This document shows positions 1-11,020 of a stretch of 64,000 nucleotides of DNA, piece by piece; position 1 is the stretch's first letter; every line of letters begins with the position of its first letter. The position numbers and the translations under genes were made by a program. Origin of the DNA: Chondrus crispus (Eukaryota > Rhodophyta > Florideophyceae > Gigartinales > Gigartinaceae); contig NW_005179092.1 in NCBI RefSeq assembly GCF_000350225.1, positions 1-64,000 of the forward strand, given 5' to 3'. The notes beneath the pieces are model-generated. The model was given only the letters and a program-made list of their open reading frames with translations. It had not been told where the DNA came from and did not search any database.

Positions 1-682
1 GCAGGCTGAGGGGGGGCGCGGGCGGGCGGGAGTGGAGAGGAGGGAGGAGCGATAGAGCGAGGGGGCAAGGGAGAAGGGGAGAGGGAGAGGGAGAGGAGGG
101 TGCCAGGGGGTGGAACGGGTGTGGATGCAATGAGATGAGCGAGGGGGAAGAGATTTTTGTTGCTCTCGCTGTGACTCTCGGGGGCGTCAACCTACAGAGA
201 TGAAGAGTTTTGTAGATGGGGGTGGGGCGCAGGGGAGCGGGGTGGGTTGTGCGTGTGTCAAGGACTCGACCTCTGTTCCGGTTAACATACCTCTGGCCCA
301 CTCAGCAACCCAGTATACGGGATTTAGGACACGTGTACATTTTCAATTTGTTGCCAGTAGCAGATGGTACCCTCTTCATTTCTCGCGTTCTCCTCACACA
401 ACTAATCTTGCTGCTCTATTGCGTCCCATTGACGCCACCCCGTTTCCTTTACATCAACGCGTCCTCCGAATGACCCGCTACGACCTCAGTTCATTTGATT
501 GTGTTGGCGGTTCCACAAATGGTGACAGGTACCTCTCTATAGCTGATTTATGGAAAGTAGAACTCTCGGATGCCACACCCGCTTCACCAGGAAAACGTCC
601 TCGCGCAAGGCGTCCCTGTGATGAACCGTAGTAGGTCAAGAGCGCACGCCACTGGTAAACCCAGGAGGCCACCATTGACGGC
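1..682. other. No supported gene; purine-rich low-complexity start
   Basis: The first 200 bases are a G/A-rich low-complexity tract with runs of GGGGG and GAGGA-type repeats. The rest has unremarkable composition. ORFs of 143 and 85 codons in this stretch have no recognisable features and overlap each other. In the frame of the methyltransferase that follows, weak N-terminal homology (Lys-Ser-Ala-Arg-His-Trp) is seen just upstream of 656, but it is cut by TAG codons at 629-634 and a TAA at 656-658. An upstream exon could be hidden here, but I cannot define it. Confidence 0.5.
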
Positions 683-1327
683 ATGTTGGGTGGACTTGGC
701 GAACTCGGCGCCTGCGACGTTTCTGGTAGCCGCAGGTTCATCACTCATCTCAACAACCGCAACCGCACTGGAGCAAGGAATCGCGCTTTAGATGTAGGTG
801 CCAGAATTGGTCGCGTCACCAAGCATCTCTTGCTTCCATTGTCTGTTGATATGTTGGAACAGAACCACCACTACCTCATCCAAAGCACAGTCTTTCTGGG
901 TAACACGCGTGTTGGGTCAACTGTCGACAAAAGAATTGCCTGTGGAATGCAGCATTTTCGAGCGGACGGTGCCGTCCTGGACGACTGCTCACCCACTAGA
1001 GCCTTGCTGTGCCACTATGATCTCATTTGGATTCAGTGGTGCATCCTTTATCTCACCGACCGTGATTTCATCTCGTTCTTGATCGAGTGTGGCAAGACAC
1101 TCACCTCAAAAGGTGTAATCTGCATAAAAGAAAGTGTCATCCGACGAGGATTCTTAGTTGATAAAGATGACTCCAGTATTATGCGCAGCGATGAGCACCT
1201 CAAGCATCTCTTCCAGAAGGCAGATTTGGAGATTATTAGGGAATCAAAACAGATGGACTCCCCAACCGACATTTTTCCTATCAAAACATATGCCTTGCGT
1301 ACTTGCTCTCCCGGTGGAACACCGTAG
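683..1327 (+). CDS. Protein N-terminal methyltransferase-like (NTMT1/Tae1 family), possibly a pseudogene
   Basis: The 214-residue ORF matches the SAM-dependent methyltransferase family that methylates the alpha-amino group of proteins starting Xaa-Pro-Lys. Visible landmarks are DGMLGG at the start, the SAM-binding motif I region at residues 36-45, YDLIWIQW at the catalytic core, the LTD helix, the DSSIMRSDEHL block and a C-terminal YALR ending. Family proteins are about 220-240 residues, so only the N-terminal helix is missing. Two things are odd. The conserved GAGIGR loop reads GARIGR (Arg at residue 41, codon AGA), which should hurt SAM binding. The homology also continues upstream of the ATG (a Trp, then TQEATIDG) but is interrupted by TAA at 656-658, where relatives have Lys. 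It may be a recent pseudogene, a spliced gene, or carry assembly errors. Confidence 0.7.
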   Translation: MLGGLGELGACDVSGSRRFITHLNNRNRTGARNRALDVGARIGRVTKHLLLPLSVDMLEQNHHYLIQSTVFLGNTRVGSTVDKRIACGMQHFRADGAVLDDCSPTRALLCHYDLIWIQWCILYLTDRDFISFLIECGKTLTSKGVICIKESVIRRGFLVDKDDSSIMRSDEHLKHLFQKADLEIIRESKQMDSPTDIFPIKTYALRTCSPGGTP

Positions 1328-1790
1328 ACGATGCATGATAAGTTTTGTCTTCTTGCGACCGAAAAAACCATGCCCTTTGCGAGCCTTGCCACTCTCAGTA
1401 TGGAGCCTTTGTGAGAGAACTTTAACACAAGTCTCAATTCCATCGCATCTGTGATCCATCGAACTCTCGCGAGTTTCTGCCATCTGTGATATGCCAGTCC
1501 CAAAAGGCTTAGTCGTTTTGCGGTACAGCGTTCAAGGCGCCGTTCTAAGGAGCAGCCGCGGCGAAAGACTCGAACTACACTTTAAACTGCAAACAAATTT
1601 CGTTGCGGTTTCTTCTTCAAACAACTGTGCATCGTCCGGACTTATATCGATCTTGTCTGAGGATCCAGTTGAGCTGAATGTCATCGAAATTTTTGCTTGA
1701 TGCTACATTTTTCAAAGTAGAAAGCCAGATTACTGCCGTCAGTCGCATCGCTGTAGACCTAGCTAGACCTGGGCTAGTATAAGAGGATGA
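1328..1790. other. Intergenic region between convergent genes
   Basis: This is the 463-bp gap between the + strand methyltransferase stop and the minus-strand THADA stop. A 69-codon ATG ORF at 1491-1700 (+) ends in a plausible soluble-protein-like sequence, but I do not recognise it. Overlapping minus-strand ORFs at 1048-1503 and 1244-1483 are mostly shadows of the methyltransferase. Both flanking genes should end here, so 3' UTRs and polyadenylation signals are expected. Confidence 0.4.
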
Positions 1791-4700
1791 TCATACCTGA
1801 AGAAGAAACAGAATTCTGCCCAGGCATGCCTCTTCTCTCTCCTTTGGCTCATCACTGAGCAGGTCTTGAAGCCCTGAGATGACATTCACAATAGTGAAAT
1901 GGAGGCTGGCTCCTACCCTTACCAGGATGTCAGACAGGCGTTCTGCAAGCATTGTTTCCAATATCAGTCTTTCACTTGCACAGCTACTACTGTCAGACTT
2001 GAGACACGTCATCCCGAGGAACAATCGCAAGGCGCTCTTGTAGCATCTTTGAAAACCTTGTGCGGTGAAAACCGCACCATTGATAGTGCCAAGTTCTCTG
2101 GGCATAGTAGCTTCCTTCAACTCAGAGCATAGATCGGTGACGAGGTCAGACACCATTTTAGAGACTTTAGCACACAACACGGTGGTATTAGTGACCTGGC
2201 GCAAGATGATTTTCCGATAACACCACGCAACCAACTGCAGGTGAAGAAGTGCCTCGGCATCGGAAGAATCGTTTTCCACGATGAAGAGACGCTGACTCCT
2301 GTGACCACTTCGGGAAGATCTACGACCTGGAGGCTGTGTAGACCTTGCCACACTTAGGTTAGACACTTTCTGCCCCAGCATCAATTGGACTACTTCAAGC
2401 AGCCTATCACGTCCGGGTTTTTGCAATTCGTTTGATGTTTTCATCTGATCTTCTAGGTGCTGGAAAAGCGAGGGGCTCTGGGAAAAGTTTTCGCTCAAGT
2501 TGTCATATATCCATGTGAGAGAGGACAAGATACTACTTGGAAAGGTATTCTGTTCTCCCGTAGGTCTCCTGCAATGGTGCACAATCCTCATAGTGTGCCC
2601 ACGAACCTCTGCATCATCATCATCTAGTAGCTTTGCGAGTAGCAGAAACCCGCGAACAGTTAGTTCTTGGTGTAATGCTGGCCTCGGCCCTTGCCCTAGA
2701 TGTCCAAAGCCGCTTTTCTCGAAACTACTGCCAGCAGCTATTCGAGTCGTAGGGGCTTGTTGACTTGATCCATAGTCTTCAATCAAGGATATCCATTCCA
2801 TACCCACGTGCTGCTCGGGAACTGCAAGAGCAACCAACTGACCACACAACTTAGTTGCCTGTTCCCTGATGTCAACGCACGGATGCGTTTGCGCAATTCG
2901 GAGCATTGACGCCAGATCGCCACTAGTTACACCCGCGACTACCCAATTCAAAGGCGCATCTCTTGTGTGAAGCATTAACAGAATTGCTTCTTGCACGCGC
3001 AAAGACTCTAAGAGGAGTTCCTGATCTTGATCGTCGCATGCATTTGCAACAGAGTACGCTTTCCTCCAAACCTTTCCTAAACGTTGAAGGGTGTCCTGCT
3101 CGTTGTCATTAATTGCGCACGCATCTGTTACAATTCCTCTCTTCCGTCTAAGCAAATCAGCAACACCACGCATTCCTACTAACACTTTCTCTGGTCTTGA
3201 TGACATAATCAAGTTTAGAAGATCGTGCAGTGCTCCATGTAGAGTCGAGGTCCCTGCATCATAGAGAGACACCGATATGAACGCGAGAAGTTTGGCAGAA
3301 CTGCTCAATAAACTGGAAAACCCAACCTCCATGCCAAGGCCGTATGTCTCCTCACCACAAGAATTGATTTTCAAAGCCACTTCTCTGCACAGGGAGATTA
3401 CGTCATCCGCATCAACGTTGGCGATTTCGGATTTGGTGTCCAGCCTCCTAATATCTTGAGCAATTTCAAAGCTTCTCATGAGAACGACAATCATGCATGA
3501 TCTGGTCACGCTGCACGGGTTCAGCTCCGGATTAACGGCAATCCAAACGCGGTCAGGAAGACACTTGGCTAAGACTGTCAATGTGCTGCACTTGTCGAAA
3601 CGGCTCATACTTTGCCTCATACCCCTTAAGATCGCTGCGAGGGCAAGGAGCTCACCGTGTAAATGATTTTGACTAATTCGGGTCTTTCCTAACTTAATCT
3701 TTGCTCCGAACCTTCCATTTTCCATTGATGCCGATTTTGTAGCAGTCGCACGTGGCATCGCCTCTGTTCTTTGAGCTTTGGTTGGAATTCCTGTCAGCAT
3801 ATGGTCTTCGACTACTTTTGAGACCTGCGCGGAGTCTTCTATTAAGGGCACGCATGCCGCTGCTGCTACTCGTCGAACATAATTCGAACGCCAGTGGAGA
3901 CACTTGCGCAGTGTTGCACGGAATGAGACCATCGATAGCGCACTTGTTGGATCTTCTACCGTAGACGGAGATAATGAGGACAACAAGTATAGCGTAGGAA
4001 AGAGACTGGGATGATCGGTGTCTCCCTCATATTCGAACAGTTCAACTGCAGTTTCTAATTGCTGTAGCAGGAAAGGATGCAAGTTCGGATGCCGTGAAAA
4101 GAACTGAAACGCAGTCACACCTCGCAGTCGACGATCGCCATCTAAAACTGCACTTGTTCTATCGGCTACTTCAAAGGAAGACAGATTTGTTGAAGACCTC
4201 CTCTCAACGCACACACCGATTCCGCGACGCACGAGAGCTGAGAATAACATCAGCGTCGAGTTCCGGATAAGCCAAGAAGCGGAACAGAAAGCCTTGATAC
4301 AGACCATTGCTGCTGGTTCCAAATACCTCAGGATACTGCTGGCGATGTTTCCATTGAGAAACATAGAGCGTAGGAGGTTCAACGCATGAGCGACAGAATT
4401 TTCTTGCTCGGTGCGATTCTTTTGTAATGCATCCTCTTGCACGTACATGTGTGAGTTTTGCAAGTGCTGTAGCAGAACTGTCGCTGTCTCATGTAGCAAT
4501 GGAGTGTCGTGAGATTGCGTGTGCTTAGATGCCTCGGCATTCAGAATTGCGGCAAACATGGCTGGTATTCCTGCGCTTCGGCGAAGGACGTACAGTTCCC
4601 CGGTTAAAACACTTTGCAAACATCCCCGTATCAGCTTTGAGGGCAGGAATCGCAAGTCAGAGCTGGGCGTTTGCAATAATCCCTCGCATAGCAACTGCAG

Positions 4701-7700
4701 CCCTTCCGATGCTCCGTCAATTACGCCCCAATGCCTTGTATTTGTAAATACGAACTGAAACAAATCAATGATACAAGAAATCTCCTTCATGGTCAGAATT
4801 CCACCGTCTCTATCTTCTGGCGCACCACTCACAGAGAACGGTACTTCATGACACAAGAGTCCGACACAAATACAGATCTCTTTCATGGTGAGAAAACATG
4901 ATGTGCTCGCAAGTTGAATACTTTCATGTACAAGGATATCATCATCGTCGTTCACGTCACTAGAAGACTCGGCATAGTCAAAATCTTCACCAGTACCATG
5001 CGAGCAATTCAAAGAATCAAAAGACACTCCCCGCATGCCAATCCGGGTGCATCGCCAGGCCATGCTGAGGAATTGTTCAACGAATTCGCAAGCTTGGCTC
5101 ATGAGTTTCGGCGAGCATAGATCTTTCCAAGTCAAATCCTGAATAATGTATCTCAAGAGCAAGTATGAGCCGTGGAACAAGCCGCGTTCGCAGCTGCCCT
5201 GAAAGTCTTGCTCAGCGAGCGCGACTTGAGCTTCTAGGGAATTCAGGACAGAGCAGGCATACGCCAGAGGAGGGTACATGCGCGCAAGTGACCCGGCACT
5301 CAATCCTATACTGGGTTCGCCGTGGAAGAGTAAACTTTTCTGTACATCTATAGATGTCGATTGATCTTTGCAGGTGTGTTGCTGCTCTAGGACAAACCTT
5401 CGAAAAACGAACCTGAAAACGGAGGCACTCGCATCTATCTCCTTTTGACGGGGTGACATCAAACCGTTAAACGCAAATTCTTGAAGAATTTCCGCTTCTC
5501 CGATTGATTCAAATCGAGAAACTGGGCCTGCCTGTGAACTAAGAATTTGAAGGGCAGAACGTCTCGGGCGTTCCCAGGGGTCAATTAAACATGCAAGCAG
5601 ACCGCATATAATACCACTTGCATGGCTTCCCACTCGGTTGTTGAAGTCTCTGTCTCCGTGGTTTCTGCAAACGAGTAGCAAAACCTCCAAGCTGTTTGTC
5701 ATTCTCGCATACGGGGCACCTGGGTACGCTGAAGAAAGCAACAGTCGTATACAGTCCCGCTCAAATGTAACTATCCTGTTCAACACTTCGTTTCTCGTTT
5801 TTTCGAATTCCGGGGTTCTTTTACCACCATACTTGTGTTTTCGTTGCCGCATCCACCACCCGCCAGAGCCGTCTCGGGCGGCATGCCAACAAGCTGCCAT
5901 TCGTTCCAAAAACCGACGCATGCTGTGACGAAAGCGGGAGCGACTAGAAGGAGAGCATCCAGGCATCAGTGCATCCGGAATGTGGGAACGAACCATATCT
6001 ATCTCTTCTTTCGCTATAGGCGCGGTAGGGACACTACAAATCACAACCAGATCAAGCGCTGATGCCCTTACATCTTCTAATCCACTTGAGAGGGCATCAA
6101 CAAGTAGATTGCGAAGAGCAGGGTCAGAGAAAGAACCCATGAATACACCGCGGTGACGGGCCGCAGACAGTACATTAATGGTTCCTCGAATTCTTGAGGC
6201 ACTGCCGCGTTCGGTTGTAGTGTCCAAGTACGTCAAGAGTGCAAGAGAACCGCCCTTGATGTTCTTCTGTCCAATCGCTTGTAGATACGATGGTAACATG
6301 TACTCTGCTGTCCTTTCTCGCAACCCATCCATGCGATCATCAACAAGACACTGCACTAGATCCTTGTTCACAATCTTATAGAAGCGCGACTTCGAAGGGT
6401 TGCACTCAAGCCAAAACTTTGCCCAAAACGTACTTATCCAATCCGAAGCAGCTTTTGCTAGTCTCGAATCGTTTCCGGCCGCCCGAATGGCTAGACTTTG
6501 GCAATTTGGTTCGACATCTAACAACGTCGAAGCACCAAGGCGATTCACTAAGACGCTCAGCGGAGCATAAATGCCCTTGGAATCCCAGTTGCCTTTCATT
6601 AGAGACTTCGCCATGTTCAACCAAAACTCTCTTGCCTCATCTCCACCTCCGTCTACATTTACAAGAGCTTCCATTGCTTGTCGTATTTGGGACGAGACTC
6701 CAGGGAACGGTTCTTGCCATCGTTCATAAATGAGACTCAAGACTAGATCTCGGCAATGCGCACTCAGTTCGTTGGGTGAAAGTCGCCGCAGGCATGCAAT
6801 TAGGGAATCCATACTCAAGTATCTCAAATGCACGTCAGCGTTGGCTGATGTCAAGGATACCAGGGATTCGAACACGGATTTGTCGGGCGCCCTTGGCCCT
6901 TTTGCCCCTTTTGGCGGAATGAGCAGTATCGGATGAGTATAGTTCGCTGCAGGTGCCTCCATCACACTCCGAAGCAGAGACAACCTGGCAAACGGAGGGA
7001 ATACTTCTAAACGATCCAAAATATGCATGTGCAGAACATTTGCCGCACAGTTTGCACTCTCGCCTCGAGCAGTTTGAAATAGCAATCCAGAGACGTGAGC
7101 AACGGCACACGCCATGAGGGAGCTTCGGGGAGCATTGGGCAATGTAAGAACCCTTTCGCAAGCCAGCGTGGTTCTTTCCACAGCTTTCTTGATGTCAACA
7201 AAATGGAGATTGTCCCCGTTGAGCTCTGAAGTAAACAGGAAGTTGATGATATCCTGTGCAGCCTTCATCGCAGAATCACATGACGCTTCCACCAGTACCC
7301 GGTCTACCTGCGTGGAGATCCGTGCAGAAAAAGAGCTCGAAGTCGAGGGAGTTAGAAGTCGTGTGGCTTTCGAGCGGTCAGAACTTGCGGTAATGTAGTA
7401 AAGCTCATTGATGGAACATATCAAGTTGAGCACACCAAGTATACACTCGCTGTTGTCAAGAATCCATTTGCGTGATTTTTGTTCCGCTAGGACAACGGAA
7501 AGAGCAGATACATCCGCTGCTGCTTCCAAAAAGATATTCTTCTCTAAGAATTGAGGGCTATTGTTATCCTGCTCATCTTCGGCTTTGTTGGCCCATCCAG
7601 CAACTCGCGCCAGGAACTTCTGTACCGGGCTATCAAAACCGTTTATACCTGCCTGCCTACAGAGAAGTACAGACCGTAGGGCTCCTGATAGGAGACCTCC

Positions 7701-8048
7701 AGTCGCTGCTGGCGTCTCGAAAAGCAAAGTGTTTAAGACCGGAACAGCGAGGTGACATATAGGTCGGACTTCAGAAGCGGGATTCGTACAGGAGCATTTG
7801 AATCGCGCAAGATTCTTTTGGGCACCCTCAATATGGGCATCCCGAAGCGAAATTCCCAAAATCTTCACAGCATGCACCTGCTCCCTCTGCGTTGATGCAT
7901 TATCTACGCTGAGTATGGCCTGAGCAATTGCACTGGCGGGGTTCTCTCGTAGCTCGGGTAGTACCCAGGCGACAGTGGGAGGAAAAGGAATCGGACGGGC
8001 TTCAGAGGGAGATGCAGTGCGATAGCGGGAAAGATCTGCGCGGCCCAT
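1791..8048 (-). CDS. THADA / Trm732-like protein (DUF2428), tRNA 2'-O-methylation partner
   Basis: This is a 2085-residue intron-free ORF starting at ATG 8048. Yeast Trm732 and human THADA are the family members; Trm732 pairs with the methyltransferase Trm7 (FTSJ1) to 2'-O-methylate position 32 of the tRNA anticodon loop. The protein is built almost entirely of helical HEAT/ARM-type repeats. The diagnostic DUF2428 core lies at about residues 990-1310: an MAWRCTR segment near 999, LRRSAGIPA near 1150, and then a block with HALNLLRSMF, WLIRNSTLMLFSALV and RRGIG, in the expected order. Length suits the family (about 1400-2000 residues). The start is supported because the N-terminal sequence is the first ATG and the upstream strand is not open. 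No membrane segments or signal peptide are seen. Confidence 0.9.
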   Translation of the reverse strand: MGRADLSRYRTASPSEARPIPFPPTVAWVLPELRENPASAIAQAILSVDNASTQREQVHAVKILGISLRDAHIEGAQKNLARFKCSCTNPASEVRPICHLAVPVLNTLLFETPAATGGLLSGALRSVLLCRQAGINGFDSPVQKFLARVAGWANKAEDEQDNNSPQFLEKNIFLEAAADVSALSVVLAEQKSRKWILDNSECILGVLNLICSINELYYITASSDRSKATRLLTPSTSSSFSARISTQVDRVLVEASCDSAMKAAQDIINFLFTSELNGDNLHFVDIKKAVERTTLACERVLTLPNAPRSSLMACAVAHVSGLLFQTARGESANCAANVLHMHILDRLEVFPPFARLSLLRSVMEAPAANYTHPILLIPPKGAKGPRAPDKSVFESLVSLTSANADVHLRYLSMDSLIACLRRLSPNELSAHCRDLVLSLIYERWQEPFPGVSSQIRQAMEALVNVDGGGDEAREFWLNMAKSLMKGNWDSKGIYAPLSVLVNRLGASTLLDVEPNCQSLAIRAAGNDSRLAKAASDWISTFWAKFWLECNPSKSRFYKIVNKDLVQCLVDDRMDGLRERTAEYMLPSYLQAIGQKNIKGGSLALLTYLDTTTERGSASRIRGTINVLSAARHRGVFMGSFSDPALRNLLVDALSSGLEDVRASALDLVVICSVPTAPIAKEEIDMVRSHIPDALMPGCSPSSRSRFRHSMRRFLERMAACWHAARDGSGGWWMRQRKHKYGGKRTPEFEKTRNEVLNRIVTFERDCIRLLLSSAYPGAPYARMTNSLEVLLLVCRNHGDRDFNNRVGSHASGIICGLLACLIDPWERPRRSALQILSSQAGPVSRFESIGEAEILQEFAFNGLMSPRQKEIDASASVFRFVFRRFVLEQQHTCKDQSTSIDVQKSLLFHGEPSIGLSAGSLARMYPPLAYACSVLNSLEAQVALAEQDFQGSCERGLFHGSYLLLRYIIQDLTWKDLCSPKLMSQACEFVEQFLSMAWRCTRIGMRGVSFDSLNCSHGTGEDFDYAESSSDVNDDDDILVHESIQLASTSCFLTMKEICICVGLLCHEVPFSVSGAPEDRDGGILTMKEISCIIDLFQFVFTNTRHWGVIDGASEGLQLLCEGLLQTPSSDLRFLPSKLIRGCLQSVLTGELYVLRRSAGIPAMFAAILNAEASKHTQSHDTPLLHETATVLLQHLQNSHMYVQEDALQKNRTEQENSVAHALNLLRSMFLNGNIASSILRYLEPAAMVCIKAFCSASWLIRNSTLMLFSALVRRGIGVCVERRSSTNLSSFEVADRTSAVLDGDRRLRGVTAFQFFSRHPNLHPFLLQQLETAVELFEYEGDTDHPSLFPTLYLLSSLSPSTVEDPTSALSMVSFRATLRKCLHWRSNYVRRVAAAACVPLIEDSAQVSKVVEDHMLTGIPTKAQRTEAMPRATATKSASMENGRFGAKIKLGKTRISQNHLHGELLALAAILRGMRQSMSRFDKCSTLTVLAKCLPDRVWIAVNPELNPCSVTRSCMIVVLMRSFEIAQDIRRLDTKSEIANVDADDVISLCREVALKINSCGEETYGLGMEVGFSSLLSSSAKLLAFISVSLYDAGTSTLHGALHDLLNLIMSSRPEKVLVGMRGVADLLRRKRGIVTDACAINDNEQDTLQRLGKVWRKAYSVANACDDQDQELLLESLRVQEAILLMLHTRDAPLNWVVAGVTSGDLASMLRIAQTHPCVDIREQATKLCGQLVALAVPEQHVGMEWISLIEDYGSSQQAPTTRIAAGSSFEKSGFGHLGQGPRPALHQELTVRGFLLLAKLLDDDDAEVRGHTMRIVHHCRRPTGEQNTFPSSILSSLTWIYDNLSENFSQSPSLFQHLEDQMKTSNELQKPGRDRLLEVVQLMLGQKVSNLSVARSTQPPGRRSSRSGHRSQRLFIVENDSSDAEALLHLQLVAWCYRKIILRQVTNTTVLCAKVSKMVSDLVTDLCSELKEATMPRELGTINGAVFTAQGFQRCYKSALRLFLGMTCLKSDSSSCASERLILETMLAERLSDILVRVGASLHFTIVNVISGLQDLLSDEPKEREEACLGRILFLLQV

Positions 8049-8631
8049 GACGCGTGTGCACTTTTCGATTTGTCAGCGTGCTTTGCGGGCGCTAATGAGA
8101 AGGGGAATGTAGGCTTCGCAAAATCACCAGCCCCGTGTTCCTTGAAATTTTTGTTGTGGAGCTTGCATCGTTGAACCTTTGGGCGGAACGCGAAACGTGT
8201 TGCCTGCCTCTACCAAACGTATGGAGAGAAGTTCCAATGCGCAAGGTGGCCGGCTTGCTTGACGGGAAAGTTATGCATGGGGTGTTGACGGAAGCGGATA
8301 CTGCGCGCTGTACCGTTCTACAGTACAGTATCATACAGTATGTTAGATCCTTTGAAGGCCTGTGCTAAGCCCAGCAAGGACCGAACCGCCGCGCCGTCGG
8401 CGAATGTCTATGTTCATCCAATGGACATCGGGTATTTGCTGCCTTGGTATAGACACAGCCAATAGTTATATTCCAAGTTGCTCTACAAGACATGCATCGT
8501 TCTGAGAGATTTGAGGCAACCACAATTTTGAATACGTGTATGCGTTTGGTGTGGCCAAATCCGTACAGTGTCCATGGTATACAGTACCAAGGGTACAGCA
8601 CTGGAGAAAAAGAACACCGCAACATTGACAG
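8049..8631. other. THADA upstream region, left flank of the transposon
   Basis: This holds the promoter side of THADA (minus strand) and ends at the TA target of the pogo-like transposon at 8632-8633. ORFs of 77-86 codons on both strands have no family features. Several short repeats of the type GTACAGT/ACTGTAC occur at 8318-8345 and 8560-8635. Confidence 0.4.
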
Positions 8632-8633
8632 TA

Positions 8634-8660
8634 CACCCAGTTACCTCATTTAGTCTCCCC
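8634..8660 (+). repeat. Left terminal inverted repeat of the split pogo-like transposon
   Basis: It begins CACCCAGTTACC and ends TTTAGTCTCCCC. The reverse complement of 56521-56547 matches at 25 of 27 positions. A TA dinucleotide precedes it. Confidence 0.88.
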
Positions 8661-8952
8661 ATAATATTAGTGTCACTACCGCAATAGTGTGTGTGACACT
8701 ATTTCTTGTACACTCCACGCGGACGGAAATATAATTAGAGTCCCGCACAGTAATTCATGTGTGCACATCCAATAGTGTGTGTGACTGATGCGGTCGGCGA
8801 TGGCCTCTTCAGCGGCATTCGATCGATCCCCTTAGCAGTCGGCGCATGCGTACCTACAGTAAGTTTCCCCTTCCAACGACTCACCTCCCAAGAGAGACCA
8901 CAACCCTTCTCACTCGCACATCCTCGTCCCTCCCAGTATCGGCAACATTACC

Positions 8953-10560
8953 ATGCCCGTCCGAGGATCTCCAATCTTGGCAGCATTTGAAAGGGGATCA
9001 GCGCTCCGTGCTGCACGACAAACCGCACAACCTGACTTGAATAACGTCCCAACTGCTACAGTTGCTCCCGGTTCTGCGCCTCCCGCTAGCGCAGAACCAG
9101 CAGAAGTACTGTCTCGCTCACATAGCGGAAAGAGAGCATTGCATCACGTGCTGAGCGTATCAAAGCGCATCAGGATCTGCAAGTGGATGGTGCAAGCAGC
9201 ACGTTTGCCACCGCTTTGTGCCAGGAACATTTCAAGTCGTGCAGTCAAGCCGTTTCCAGATCTCTTTCGCGGCAACAGCAATGCCAATCTACACAAGGAT
9301 TCGCGTATCTGGAAAGACAAAACCAAATATATTGAGATGGACAGCCCCGACTCCAGCCGATCATCACGTCAATCCCGTGTTATCTGCCACAACACCTCAT
9401 CAGGTCTGAAACGTATTTGAATCAAGGCTGTAGTTGGTCGTGGTCGTAAACTCCCGGCTTGGAAGGTTGCAATCTATCGCGACTGGTGCTCAGAGTTTGA
9501 TCGGCTCAGGAAACTCGGAGTCAAGTTCAATTATCAAAATCTTGGTTCTTTATGCCGGTACGGTTTGCAGAACTCCGATACACACGAGTATTCAGCAAAT
9601 ATGACAGATCCCTTAAGTGGCAAGTCTATCATTGAGTTGGTTAAACCTCGATTTGTGCAACAGTTTGGTGACAAATTTCGAATTCACTGCCGGTCTCAAT
9701 GTGGGGAAAAAAGCTATCACCAGCCAAGGAACTCCAGCTTGAGACAGAAGTTGCTTACCACTTGGGTTATCTTGCTCGACTATCCAGAAACAGGCAGATA
9801 GACGAAAATGATGTCGAAAATGCCGACGAAACGCATTTCGTGATCGACATAGATAGCGGAACCACGCTCGGATTTACAGGCGATGAGGAGGTCAAGTACG
9901 CCGACGTAGTTTCTGGGGGCGAGGGGATGACTATGCTTGTACGGCTAAGTGGAGGTCGGGACGCCAAAATAGAGCCGCCGTTCATGGTTTTCGAAAACAA
10001 AGATCGCAACTATCCCATAAGGGGTATACTTGATAATAGTCCAGGCGTAGCCTGTCGCACTGGGCCCAAAGGCTGGATTGATACAACCGTGCTACCTCAA
10101 TGGCTTCGGGAGCGGAGGGTTATGTGGAGTCTTCCAAACGGAAGAAAGCGTATGCTCTTTTTGGATAATTGCAGTGGACACAATCAGACTGAAGAGCAAA
10201 AGAAAGCGCTCCGTGAGATCAACACGGAATTGCTGTATTTTCCTCCTAACACGACCCATCTTTTGCAGCCGTGTGACTCTTTTATTATCCAGAAAATCAA
10301 GGTTGAGGGGAAGACGATGTGGGGGGAGTATAAGATGGACCAAATTATGAAGAACCAATGGTCCGATTCATCTGGAAGGATTAAGAATCCTGGAAAACGA
10401 TATTTCTTGTCGCTAGCAAAGAAAGCTACGGATAGGGTTAACAGACAGCGGGACGAGAATGGGATAACATACGCCCATAAGGCGATGATTATGTGTGGTC
10501 TTGCCCTCAACACAAACGGACTTTGGGAAGAGCAACAACTAACTCCCAAACTGCAGTCGA
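8953..10560 (+). pseudogene. pogo-like DDE transposase, 5' part (broken and split)
   Basis: It is aligned by eye with the intact copy at 34799-36490. From ATG 8953 the first segment runs to an in-frame TGA at 9418-9420. Homology resumes at once in the same frame (AVVGRGRK, EFDRLRKLGVKFN). A frameshift near 9695 leads into the catalytic frame that ends at 10560. The catalytic core shows NADETHFV (first Asp), LFLDNCSGH (second Asp) and LLQPCDSF (third Asp), with 36 residues between the second and third, plus the GPKGWID block. At codon QS the gene is interrupted by an LTR and resumes at 56282. The original protein would have been near 560 residues. It is no longer functional. Confidence 0.88.
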
Positions 10561-11020
10561 TGTAGTGCAATGTGCCTGGCGGGCCGCGAACACAGTCCGA
10601 CGGTCAAACAAAAAGAAGAAAACAACGACAGCAACAACCACTGCCGATGGCACGCGCTACGGAGCGTTCGAGACTCCCTTTCCCCTTGTGTGGGCTTGCG
10701 GCCCACGGTAGCTCAACTCTGACGGGGGGGTAAGGAAAGATGCCCGGCCCGGGAAGATAATGGTGGTAGAGACTTGTGAAGACTTGAGTGCTCGACGAGT
10801 GCGGGATGTTGGGCTTGTCTACGAGGATGTAACCGCGGTTCGCTGGGTTGTAAGGCCAATGCTCGGCGAGCGTCTTCAGCACCTTCGGTATAATTCAAGG
10901 TCTTCGACGGGGGCTTGTTCAGCACTACCCGACGGGATCGTAACTGTGTAGCAACGCTACTACCGACGTGTTGCCCGATGGCTAAAAACACCCTCACCAG
11001 CGCGATCGCAATCGCGGTAG
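10561..11020 (-). repeat. Outer-family LTR, left copy, first part
   Basis: It starts TGTAGTGCA right after the GTCGA target duplication and matches the start of the right LTR (55239) almost base for base. It is interrupted after GGTAG at 11016-11020 by chromovirus 1 and continues at 24554. Confidence 0.88.

Noticed and set aside
200-631. 143-codon + strand ORF before the methyltransferase
   Set aside because: No family features, low-complexity start, and it ends in tandem stops in the methyltransferase frame. It may contain intron or chance sequence.
1048-1503. Minus-strand ORFs with basic stretches such as GKARKGHGFFGRKK
   Set aside because: Mostly the complement of the methyltransferase. 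The basic stretch resembles a ribosomal protein only superficially.
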